This document shows positions 1 through 5,424 of a stretch of 5,424 nucleotides of DNA, in pieces (positions within the stretch are counted from its first letter, which is position 1; each line of letters begins with the position of its first letter). The notes below the pieces were generated by a model that had not been told where the DNA came from, did not search any database, and was given only the letters and a program-made list of their open reading frames with translations. Source of the stretch: Burkholderiales bacterium (GTDB lineage Bacteria > Pseudomonadota > Gammaproteobacteria > Burkholderiales > Burkholderiaceae_B); assembly GCA_005788065.1 (NCBI GenBank), contig SXZD01000304.1, positions 1 to 5,424 on the forward strand, read 5' to 3'. Position numbers and translations under genes: made by a program.

Positions 1-100
1 ACATCACCCGCAGCACCAGCATGACGTCCACCAGCGGGGTGGTATTGATCTCCGCCATGGGCGCATTGTTCTGGGTGTCCTGGAATCCGCCAAAGGCCAT
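1..100 (-). CDS. exbD: ExbD, TonB-system proton channel subunit (N-terminal fragment)
   Basis: ExbD forms the proton channel with ExbB in the inner membrane and transmits the proton-motive force to TonB. Only the first 33 codons are visible, because the gene runs off the left edge. The ATG at 100-98 opens MAFGGF, followed by a short cytoplasmic tail and the family motif EINTTPLVDVMLVL (residues 17-30), which enters the single membrane helix. Asp25 falls at the same position as the essential Asp25 of E. coli ExbD. The start lies 2 nt after the exbB stop, which supports co-translation. Residue 31 reads Arg (CGG), where the family normally has a hydrophobic residue, usually Leu. This is unusual and treated as a finding. 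TolR is a paralogue with a similar motif, but the neighbouring tonB and exbB favour ExbD. Confidence 0.9.
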   Translation of the reverse strand, partial: MAFGGFQDTQNNAPMAEINTTPLVDVMLVLRVM

Positions 101-102
101 GT

Positions 103-864
103 TCAGCTCCCTACGTGGCCATTGTCCGGCAGGATGCGCGAACGATCTGTCGTCAAACTGCCCGCGCCGCCCGGCTGCTGTGTTCCGCTGCCGCCCCGTG
201 TGCCCGTGGTCAACAGGGCATGCAGGTCGTGTGCGAATCCATCGAGCTCCAACAGGGTCAGCCTGTTCATGCGGACATAGGCGTTGTAGGCCAAGACGGC
301 GGGGATGGCCACTGCCAGTCCCGCTGCTGTCATGATGAGCGCCTCGCCGACGGGGCCAGCCACTTTGTCGATCGCGATGGTGCCCTGTGCCGAGATACCG
401 ATCAGGGCGTTGTAGATGCCCCAAACGGTGCCGAAAAGCCCGACGAAGGGCGAGGTCGAGCCCACCGACGCCAGGAAGGTCAGACCGGTTTCAAGCCGGG
501 TGGCTGACTCGTTGATGGCTTGACGCAGTGCACGGGTCACCAATTCGGAGCGATCAACGCCTGCCTGCAGAGAACCGTCACTTGGCAGACGGGCTGCCTG
601 CAGTCCGCGCTGGGCTAGGCCGGAGAAGATACCCTCGGAGTCGTTTGCTGACAGTTGCCCCACGGCCGCATCAAGGTTGCTTGCCGACCAGAAGCCCTCA
701 AGCGCCCGGCGCTGGCTGCTCTTGACGCGCCAGTTCTGAACGCCCTTCAGGATGATGAAGTACCAACTGAAAACAGACGCAGCCAGAAGTATCCAGGCGA
801 TGAAGTGCGATACCGAATCGGCTTGGGCCCAGAATTGCATGAGATCGCTTCCGCGGGTTTCCAT
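103..864 (-). CDS. exbB: ExbB, TonB-system proton channel (MotA/TolQ/ExbB family)
   Basis: ExbB is the polytopic inner-membrane subunit that assembles around ExbD and couples proton flow to TonB. The product is 253 aa, a normal ExbB/TolQ length. Three hydrophobic segments are visible, at about residues 20-40, 127-151 and 173-195. The last two form the MotA/TolQ/ExbB domain. Glu174 in GPVGEALIMTAAGLAVAIPA corresponds to the E. coli channel residue Glu176; Thr146 (FGTVWG) and Thr179 correspond to its Thr148 and Thr181. The C-terminal tail from about residue 220 is Gly/Ser/Thr-rich and not obviously conserved. The start is uncertain. ATG at 864 lies 1 nt after the tonB stop (TGAAATG), with GGAAGGA just upstream. 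ATG at 840 (MQFWAQADSVSH) resembles many family N-termini and has GGAAG about 7 nt upstream. The function call is solid; TolQ is the main alternative, made unlikely by adjacent tonB. Confidence 0.95.
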   Translation of the reverse strand: METRGSDLMQFWAQADSVSHFIAWILLAASVFSWYFIILKGVQNWRVKSSQRRALEGFWSASNLDAAVGQLSANDSEGIFSGLAQRGLQAARLPSDGSLQAGVDRSELVTRALRQAINESATRLETGLTFLASVGSTSPFVGLFGTVWGIYNALIGISAQGTIAIDKVAGPVGEALIMTAAGLAVAIPAVLAYNAYVRMNRLTLLELDGFAHDLHALLTTGTRGGSGTQQPGGAGSLTTDRSRILPDNGHVGS

Positions 865-865
865 T

Positions 866-1681
866 TCATCCTTCCAGTTTGAATGTCCAGCGCGTCTCGT
901 ACCATTCCTCGACGGGCTTGCCGTCTATTTTGGCAGGATTGAAGCGCCATTGCTTGATGGTGGTTTCGGCTGAGCGGTCCAGTGTGGGGGAGCCACTGCT
1001 TTTTTTGATCTGGATTTCGCGCGCGCTGCCGTCTGCGGCAACCAGTACCCGCAAAATAACGGTTCCCTGTTCGCCCAGCCGTCTGGCAATGGCCGGGTAG
1101 GGTGGAACCGGGTTGCTGGCCGCATAGGTGGCGCTGATGCTCACGCCTTGCCTGGTGCCGGGGTTGGCAATCGGATTTGCGCTCGGGTTGGCACTGTTCG
1201 TCGCGGTTTGATCGGGGCCTGCCGGTGCAGGATTGCCCGATGGTGTTGCTGCCGCTGTCGTTGCCTGGGTTGTTGCATGGTTTGATGCCTGGTTCGGTGT
1301 GTTGCTTACCGAAACTGCCGGCGCTGCCTGCGCGGGGCTGGCTTGTTGGTCGGTATGTTGGTTGGCTTGTCGATGGGTGCTGCTTGGGTTCAGGGCTGGG
1401 GGCGGCGCTGCTGTGGTCTGCAGGCTGGCCGGCTTCTGCGCGGATACCGCCGGAGCACCGGGTATCGCCTGCGATGTTTGTACCAGTTTCTGTTGCGGTG
1501 AAGACTGTTGCGATTGGCCCGACTGCAAGGGCACCATGGGCGTTGCGGACATCACGCTCACCTGCAGTGCTTGTGGTGGGTTGACGACCGGTGAACGCGC
1601 AGGCAAACCATTGACGGCCAGAACAAGCACCAGCCCGTGCGCCAGCGCGGACAGCAGAAAAATGCGATGGCGCATGTCCAT
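866..1681 (-). CDS. tonB: TonB energy transducer
   Basis: TonB spans the periplasm and passes energy from ExbB/ExbD to TonB-dependent outer-membrane receptors for siderophores, heme or cobalamin. The 271-aa product has one N-terminal membrane anchor (about residues 7-24). Ser11 and His15 in it have the same spacing as Ser16/His20 of E. coli TonB, which contact the ExbB/ExbD channel. A low-complexity spacer follows (about 28-180), rich in Gln, Ala, Ser, Thr, Asn and Pro. The C-terminal TonB domain (about 180-271) shows PPYPAIARRLGEQGTV, VAADGSAREIQI and the final RWTFKLEG. The spacer lacks the Pro-Glu/Pro-Lys repeats of classical enterobacterial TonB. The ATG at 1681 is 8 nt after the dapB stop; a second ATG two codons later is also possible. 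No good Shine-Dalgarno precedes either, so coupling to dapB translation is likely. No Fur box or separate promoter was recognised upstream. Confidence 0.93.
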   Translation of the reverse strand: MDMRHRIFLLSALAHGLVLVLAVNGLPARSPVVNPPQALQVSVMSATPMVPLQSGQSQQSSPQQKLVQTSQAIPGAPAVSAQKPASLQTTAAPPPALNPSSTHRQANQHTDQQASPAQAAPAVSVSNTPNQASNHATTQATTAAATPSGNPAPAGPDQTATNSANPSANPIANPGTRQGVSISATYAASNPVPPYPAIARRLGEQGTVILRVLVAADGSAREIQIKKSSGSPTLDRSAETTIKQWRFNPAKIDGKPVEEWYETRWTFKLEG

Positions 1682-1689
1682 GCGCAGGC

Positions 1690-2508
1690 TCAGAGCGACA
1701 GGGTTTTGAGCCCGAGCACGTCCTGCATGTCAAACAGGCCTTTTGTCTTGTCAGCCAGAAAGCGGCATGCCCGCAGCGAACCCTGCGCATACGTCGCGCG
1801 GGAACTGGACTTGTGGGTGATCTCAACCCGCTCACCAATGCCGGCAAACAAAACCGTGTGGTCGCCGACGATGTCGCCACCGCGAACGGTTGCAAAGCCG
1901 ATGGTCGACGGATCGCGCTCGCCGGTGACGCCCTCGCGGCCGTACACGGCACATTCCTCCAAATTGCGGCCCAATGCATTGGCAACCACTTCGCCCATGC
2001 GCAGCGCAGTGCCGCTGGGCGCATCCACCTTGTGGCGATGGTGTGCCTCGATGACTTCGATGTCATAGCCGTGCGACAGAATCTTTGCGGCAACTTCAAG
2101 CAGTTTGAATGTCACGTTGACGCCGACCGCCATGTTGGGTGCGAATACGATGCCGATGGTCTCAGCGGCACGCTCGATGGCGGCTTTGCCCGCGGCATCA
2201 AAACCGGTCGTGCCGATCACGATTTGCGTGTTGTGGCGCAGGCAGGCCTGAATATGGTCCAACGTTCCTTCGGGGCGGGTAAAGTCGATCAGCACATCGG
2301 CCGCCGCCAGTCCTGCATCCACATCGTGGCTGATGGCAATTCCTGTGGGTCTGCCCAGCAATTCGCCGGCATCGCGTCCGATGAATGGAGAGGCTGCAAC
2401 ATCGAGTGCTGCGACCAGTTGGCAATCAGGGTCGTTGAGGGTGGCTTCGATGAGCATGCGGCCCATGCGTCCGCCGGCACCGGCAATGGCAATTTTTCTG
2501 CGTGTCAT
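1690..2508 (-). CDS. dapB: 4-hydroxy-tetrahydrodipicolinate reductase
   Basis: DapB reduces the product of DapA to tetrahydrodipicolinate with NAD(P)H in the cytoplasm, feeding diaminopimelate (peptidoglycan) and lysine synthesis. The product is 272 aa, essentially the length of the E. coli enzyme (273). The N-terminal Rossmann domain has the dinucleotide-binding loop AIAGAGGRMGR (residues 7-17). VLIDFTRPEGT (72-82) and VIGTTGF (97-103) are further family signatures. The substrate domain carries EAHHRHKVDAPSGTA (154-168), where His156 and Lys160 match E. coli His159 and Lys163. The C-terminus returns to the Rossmann fold (SLRACRFLADKTKGLFDM). The ATG at 2508 places the glycine-rich loop at its usual distance from the N-terminus. 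The gene starts 32 nt after bamE and ends 8 nt before tonB, so it is probably transcribed with both. Confidence 0.97.
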   Translation of the reverse strand: MTRRKIAIAGAGGRMGRMLIEATLNDPDCQLVAALDVAASPFIGRDAGELLGRPTGIAISHDVDAGLAAADVLIDFTRPEGTLDHIQACLRHNTQIVIGTTGFDAAGKAAIERAAETIGIVFAPNMAVGVNVTFKLLEVAAKILSHGYDIEVIEAHHRHKVDAPSGTALRMGEVVANALGRNLEECAVYGREGVTGERDPSTIGFATVRGGDIVGDHTVLFAGIGERVEITHKSSSRATYAQGSLRACRFLADKTKGLFDMQDVLGLKTLSL

Positions 2509-2540
2509 GTCAGGGTCACTTTCAGGTTGCAGCGGGCAGG

Positions 2541-2909
2541 TCAGCGCTTGATGTCGGGCATGGGTTTGCCGACGTGTTCGGTATAGAGTCCGTCTTTGAA
2601 GACGATGGTGATGCGGCTATTCTCGATTTGACCCTTGCCGGTCTGGTACCGGTAAATGTAGTCCCAGCGGTCTGCATGAAAAGGGTCGACCAGCAGCGGG
2701 CTGCCCAGTATGAAGCGTACCTGCTCCTGCGACATGCCGGGTTTTAGCTGGTTCAGCGTGCTTTCGATGACTACGTTGCCCTGCTGGATGTCGGGGCGGT
2801 AAGGGGCGATGATATTGGGCACATAGCCGCCACATGCTTGCAGTGCGCAGAGGCTGGCCACAAGTACGGCACGGGACAGGACTGAAACGGTCTTGGATGT
2901 CTGCGGCAT
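2541..2909 (-). CDS. bamE: BamE (SmpA/OmlA) outer-membrane assembly lipoprotein
   Basis: BamE is a small accessory lipoprotein of the BAM complex, which inserts beta-barrel proteins into the outer membrane from the periplasmic side. The 122-aa product starts with a lipoprotein signal (about residues 1-25) and lipobox LQAC, with Cys26 the predicted acylated residue. Gly27 follows rather than Asp, consistent with outer-membrane sorting. Mature-domain signatures are YRPDIQQGNVV (37-47), LKPGMSQEQVRFILGSPLL (55-73) and DPFHADRWDYIYRYQTG (75-91), matching the SmpA/OmlA fold. The open frame extends upstream to 3422, but that part is antisense to fur and lacks family similarity, so the ATG at 2909 is chosen. 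It puts the signal peptide at the N-terminus, though no clear Shine-Dalgarno is seen. The gene is divergent from fur and first in the apparent bamE-dapB-tonB-exbB-exbD unit. Confidence 0.95.
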   Translation of the reverse strand: MPQTSKTVSVLSRAVLVASLCALQACGGYVPNIIAPYRPDIQQGNVVIESTLNQLKPGMSQEQVRFILGSPLLVDPFHADRWDYIYRYQTGKGQIENSRITIVFKDGLYTEHVGKPMPDIKR

Positions 2910-2984
2910 GGTCGGTCTGGCAACAGTGATTTGTGTAAACCCGATATCATAACCAAGTTGCACCGTTTTCTGCTGAGCCCTCCG
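2910..2984. promoter_or_regulatory. fur/bamE divergent intergenic region with overlapping -10-like elements
   Basis: These 75 nt separate the two divergent start codons and must hold promoters for both genes unless these lie inside the genes. The best -10-like hexamers are TATCAT on the plus strand (2945-2950, towards fur) and TATGAT on the minus strand (2951-2946, towards bamE). They overlap almost completely around the palindrome GATATC (2943-2948). Either would give a leader of roughly 25-30 nt. No good -35 element is visible at 16-18 nt spacing on either strand. A candidate Fur half-site (TGATATC on the minus strand, from 2949) matches the 7-1-7 consensus half at 5 of 7 positions, but its partner half is poor, so autoregulation by Fur is not supported here. 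Promoter assignment is by eye only. Confidence 0.35.
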
Positions 2985-3413
2985 ATGCCAAATGCCTCCG
3001 ACCTGAAAAGCAGCGGCCTGAAAGCCACTGTTCCGCGCCTGAAAATCCTGGATATTTTTCAGGCCGGGGGGCATCGGCACCTCAGCGCCGAAGACGTTTA
3101 CCGTTTGCTGCTCAAAGAGGACCTGGACATCGGTTTGGCAACTGTTTACAGGGTGCTTACGCAGTTTGAGCAAGCCGGCATTCTGTCGCGTCAGCACTTT
3201 GAGGCGGGCAAATCGGTATTTGAACTCAATCAGGGAAATCACCACGATCACCTCGTCTGCGTGCAGTGCGGTCGGGTGGAAGAGTTTTTCGATGCCGAGA
3301 TTGAGCAGCGTCAGCAGGCCGTGGCCAAGTCCATGGGCTTTGCCCTGAAAGAACATGCGCTCGCCTTGTACGGGGTCTGCCAGAAAGCCGAGTGCGAGCA
3401 CCGACCCAAATAA
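2985..3413 (+). CDS. fur: Fur, ferric uptake regulator
   Basis: Fur is a cytoplasmic dimeric metalloregulator that, with Fe(II), represses iron-uptake genes. The 142-aa product has an N-terminal winged helix with recognition region DIGLATVYRVLTQFEQAGIL (48-67) and a C-terminal metal-binding dimerisation domain. Visible ligands, each one residue before its E. coli counterpart, are His32, Glu80, His87 and His89 for the regulatory site, and His86, Asp88, Glu107 and His124 for the second site. Cys92 and Cys95 (CVQC) are structural zinc ligands, and Cys132 and Cys137 match the E. coli C-terminal cysteines. The full set argues for true Fur rather than Zur or PerR. A TTG at 2931 could extend the frame by 18 codons, but ATG 2985 gives the standard MPNASDLKSSGLKATVPR start. 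Only a weak GAG ribosome-binding element precedes it. fur diverges from bamE and converges with recN. Confidence 0.97.
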   Translation: MPNASDLKSSGLKATVPRLKILDIFQAGGHRHLSAEDVYRLLLKEDLDIGLATVYRVLTQFEQAGILSRQHFEAGKSVFELNQGNHHDHLVCVQCGRVEEFFDAEIEQRQQAVAKSMGFALKEHALALYGVCQKAECEHRPK

Positions 3414-3436
3414 ACGTGCCACAAACCTTCGCCCGC

Positions 3437-3463
3437 GGCCTTGACGGACCCTTCGGTCAGGCC
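3437..3463. terminator. Imperfect inverted repeat at the fur/recN convergent junction
   Basis: GGCC (3437-3440) and TGAC (3442-3445) pair with GTCA (3456-3459) and GGCC (3460-3463). This gives an 8-bp stem with one bulged T (3441) and a 10-nt loop. It lies between the fur stop (3413) and the end of recN and includes the recN stop codon (3459-3457). The near-symmetry would let it form in transcripts from either side, so a bidirectional terminator or 3'-end stabilising hairpin is possible. Neither side has the T-tract of a classical intrinsic terminator, so the call is tentative. The rest of the 43-nt gap shows nothing recognisable. Confidence 0.3.
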
Positions 3464-5097
3464 CCCAGCAGTTCGCGGGCTGCTGCCAAGGTTTTTTCGG
3501 TGATGGTCTGTCCGCCCAGCATGCGGGCGATTTCCTGTGTTCGTTCTTCCGCAGACAGCGCGACGATCCGGCTGCTGGTCGCTTTGCCGTCGAACTGCTT
3601 GCTGACCTGCCAATGCTGGTGCCCCTGCGCAGCGACCTGCGGCAGGTGCGTGACGCACAGGACTTGCCGGTTGCCAGCCAGCGTCCGGAGATAACGCCCC
3701 ACCGTCTCTGCTACCGCCCCCCCGATACCGGAGTCGACTTCGTCAAAAATGAGTGTGGGAATGGTGCTGGCCTGGCTGGTGATGACTGTGATGGCCAGAC
3801 TGATACGGGCCAGTTCGCCGCCTGACGCCACCTTGGCCAGTGGCCGTGGTGTGCTGCCGGCATGTCCTGCCACACAAAACTCGATTTTGTCGGTTCCGCC
3901 CGCATGGGGTTCTGCTTTTGCAACATCGCAGACAAACTGTCCGCCGGTCAGGTTAAGCCCCTGCATGGCATCGGTCACCTGCTGTGAAAGTGCTTTGGCG
4001 GCCGTTGAACGCTTCTTGCGCAGTGCGTCGGCTTGCTCCATGAAAGCGGTTTCCTGTTGGTTGACGATCCGGGTCAATGCCTCCAGATCAACCTGCCGGT
4101 CGAGCAGGGCCAGGCGTGAGCGGATGTCCGCTGCCTTGTCGGCCAGTTGCTCCGGGTTGATGCGCAGTTTGCGCGACACCGAATGCCATTGGCCCAGACG
4201 TGCGTCGATGTCGGCCAGACTGTCTGGGTCGAGGTCCACGCCCCGCAGCCAGCCGGATAGCCCGCGGGCAGCCTCTTGGGCTTCGATAGCGGCTGCCTCG
4301 ACCTGCTTGGCAAATACGTCCAGTGACTCGTCTTTGCGCGCGAGCTGGGAAATGCGGGCTGACAGGCTGGACAGGCGACTGGCGATGGCCTCGTCGGCGT
4401 CTTCCAGTTCCGCAATGGCGCCCTGAATCCCCTCGAGCAATTCGGCTGAATGCGATAGCCGCTGGTGTTGCTGACAGAGTTCTTCCCATTGGCCGAGCTG
4501 AGGGGACACGCGCTCGATTTCTTCGAGTTGCCATGCAAGTTTTTCGCGTTCAGCGGCAATCTGCTCCCGCGCGTTGCGAGCAGCCTGTAATTCGTCCTGG
4601 CTAATCTGCAGGCGTTTCCACGCCTGCCGAACGGCATCCGCCTCGGACTGCAAACCAGCATGGCTGTCGAGCAGACGGCGCTGCTCATCGGCGCGTACCA
4701 GTGATTGAAACGCATGTTGACCGTGGATGTCGATGAGGCAGTATGCCAGCGACTTCAGTAGCCCGGCGGTCACCGGGGTTTCGTTGACCAGCGCCCGCGA
4801 CTTGCCACTGCGGGCGACGGTGCGCCGGATGATGAGTTCGTCGGCAGGCAGGTCATTGGCTGCCAGCAGGTCTCGCGCTGCCTGCGGCGGGTCGAACACG
4901 GCTGTGATGCGCGCGCAGTCGGCGCCTTCGCGCACAAAGCTGGCGTCGCTGCGTTCGCCCATGCAAAGGGACAGGGCATCGATGAGTATGGACTTGCCCG
5001 CGCCGGTCTCTCCTGACAGCACGGTTAGCCCGCGGCTGCAGTCCAGCGTCAGTTGGCTGACAATGACAAAGTCTTGAATGGTCAAACTAAGCAGCAT
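3457..5097 (-). CDS. recN: RecN, SMC-like DNA repair ATPase
   Basis: RecN is a cytoplasmic SMC-family ATPase that acts early in recombinational repair of DNA double-strand breaks. The 546-aa product is near the usual length of about 550. The N-terminal ATPase half holds Walker A GETGAGKS (29-36) and the Q-loop region DIHGQHAFQSL (123-133). A central coiled-coil part (about 150-370) is rich in Glu, Gln, Ala, Leu and Arg and interrupted by a globular stretch. The C-terminal half carries the ABC signature KVASGGELARISLA (422-435), Walker B TLIFDEVDSGIGG (448-460) and H-loop CVTHLPQVAAQGHQHW (481-496). The frame is open to 5334, but the upstream part overlaps nadK in another frame. ATG 5097 gives MLLSLTIQDFVIV, the standard RecN start. 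It overlaps nadK by 11 nt, implying translational coupling, and the preceding Shine-Dalgarno is weak. No LexA-like box is seen in the 327 nt upstream. Confidence 0.97.
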   Translation of the reverse strand: MLLSLTIQDFVIVSQLTLDCSRGLTVLSGETGAGKSILIDALSLCMGERSDASFVREGADCARITAVFDPPQAARDLLAANDLPADELIIRRTVARSGKSRALVNETPVTAGLLKSLAYCLIDIHGQHAFQSLVRADEQRRLLDSHAGLQSEADAVRQAWKRLQISQDELQAARNAREQIAAEREKLAWQLEEIERVSPQLGQWEELCQQHQRLSHSAELLEGIQGAIAELEDADEAIASRLSSLSARISQLARKDESLDVFAKQVEAAAIEAQEAARGLSGWLRGVDLDPDSLADIDARLGQWHSVSRKLRINPEQLADKAADIRSRLALLDRQVDLEALTRIVNQQETAFMEQADALRKKRSTAAKALSQQVTDAMQGLNLTGGQFVCDVAKAEPHAGGTDKIEFCVAGHAGSTPRPLAKVASGGELARISLAITVITSQASTIPTLIFDEVDSGIGGAVAETVGRYLRTLAGNRQVLCVTHLPQVAAQGHQHWQVSKQFDGKATSSRIVALSAEERTQEIARMLGGQTITEKTLAAARELLGA

Positions 5098-5424
5098 GGC
5101 CGGAATCTCTGCTGCCCCGGGTCTTGGGGGTCCAGTCAATTGGGTTGGCGCTCCAGTGCAGTTTTTGGCGGAGCATGGCGAAATAGTCGTACTGCACCGG
5201 GTGTATGAGACTGACCGGCTCATCCGCCACGGCAATGGACACCACATCGCCCGTTTCCATCCGCACGTTGGACTGCATGTCAAAGTGCACGCCGGTTTCA
5301 GGCCCGCCGCGCAGCTGGATTTCGATATGGGCATCGCCGGGCAGGGCGATGGGACGGTTGGTCAGCGCGTGCGGCGCCACCGGGACCAGTACGATGCCGT
5401 GCAATTTGGGGTGCAGGATGGGGC
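5087..5424 (-). CDS. nadK: NAD kinase (C-terminal part, 5' end outside the window)
   Basis: NadK phosphorylates NAD to NADP in the cytoplasm. The last 111 codons are visible, ending at TAG (5089-5087); the gene continues past the right edge. The fragment begins in the conserved PILHP motif of the NAD-kinase beta-rich C-terminal domain. It continues with IVLVPVAPHALTNRPIALP, a family hallmark, then HFDMQ and the terminal SLIHPVQYDYFAMLRQKLHW. The catalytic GGD motif would lie upstream and cannot be checked. A tail of about 21 residues after LHW (SANPIDWTPK to GHAA) is hydrophilic and probably variable. The TTG at 5404 is an internal leucine codon, not the start. recN begins inside the last codons, so nadK and recN are probably co-transcribed. 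Confidence 0.94.
   Translation of the reverse strand, partial: PILHPKLHGIVLVPVAPHALTNRPIALPGDAHIEIQLRGGPETGVHFDMQSNVRMETGDVVSIAVADEPVSLIHPVQYDYFAMLRQKLHWSANPIDWTPKTRGSRDSGHAA

Noticed and set aside
1233..1709. A Cys/Trp/Ala-rich open frame on the plus strand opposite the tonB spacer, at first glance a possible membrane or cysteine-rich protein.
   Set aside because: The odd composition is the complement of the Gln/Ala/Thr/Pro codons of the TonB spacer. No convincing start signal or domain was seen.
747..2099. A 450-codon open frame on the minus strand crossing exbB, tonB and dapB.
   Set aside because: It lies out of frame over three well-recognised genes. Its translation is Arg/Ser/Pro/Gln/Cys-rich low-complexity shadow sequence with no recognisable domain.
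1813..2586. A 257-codon open frame on the plus strand, antisense to dapB.
   Set aside because: It follows dapB's codon pattern and has no recognisable motif. DapB on the other strand is complete with its catalytic residues.
2936..2954. Possible Fur box in the fur/bamE intergenic region.
   Set aside because: One half resembles the consensus at 5 of 7 positions, but the other half matches at only about 2 of 7. That is too weak to annotate as an operator.
2931..2984. TTG-initiated 18-codon extension of Fur.
   Set aside because: It would start upstream of the probable promoter -10 element and adds residues not typical of Fur. ATG 2985 gives a standard 142-residue protein.
2910..3422. Open frame on the minus strand extending bamE upstream to 3422, giving a 293-residue product.
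   Set aside because: The added part is exactly antisense to fur and shows no lipoprotein or other domain. The normal signal peptide and lipobox begin at ATG 2909, so the open frame is a by-product of GC-rich codon use.
5098..5334. N-terminal extension of recN by 79 codons.
   Set aside because: It overlaps conserved NadK C-terminal coding sequence in another frame and has no RecN similarity. ATG 5097 gives the standard RecN N-terminus.

Overview
The window looks like chromosomal housekeeping DNA from a betaproteobacterium. Burkholderiales is most likely, and an Alcaligenaceae-like member is plausible. This rests on the moderately high GC content, the protein flavour of Fur, BamE, DapB, ExbB and RecN, and my recollection that nadK-recN / fur / bamE-dapB neighbourhoods are common in that order. 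No database search was possible, so the taxonomy is an inference.

Layout from left to right: the minus strand carries the start of exbD (cut by the left edge), then exbB, tonB, dapB and bamE. Read in transcription order this is bamE > dapB > tonB > exbB > exbD. The genes are tightly packed, with gaps of 32, 8, 1 and 2 nt, so they look like one operon. fur lies on the plus strand and diverges from bamE across a 75-nt intergenic region, where the best -10-like hexamers on the two strands overlap. fur converges with recN (minus strand), and an imperfect inverted repeat sits at the junction. recN follows nadK (minus strand, 5' part beyond the right edge) and overlaps it by 11 nt.

Functionally, tonB-exbB-exbD encode the inner-membrane proton-driven motor that energises outer-membrane siderophore and heme receptors. 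bamE encodes a lipoprotein of the outer-membrane protein assembly machine, dapB a lysine/diaminopimelate (peptidoglycan) enzyme, and fur the iron-responsive repressor. recN is a DNA double-strand-break repair SMC-like ATPase and nadK makes NADP. The TonB motor genes share a possible operon with cell-envelope genes and sit two genes from fur, but I see no convincing Fur box in front of them.

I found no mobile element, CRISPR array, RNA gene or undescribed system. All coding space is explained by eight recognisable genes, and the other long open frames are shadows of them. The points most worth a second look are an arginine in the predicted membrane helix of ExbD, the nearly uncharged TonB spacer, the overlapping divergent -10 elements between fur and bamE, and the absence of a LexA-like site near recN.
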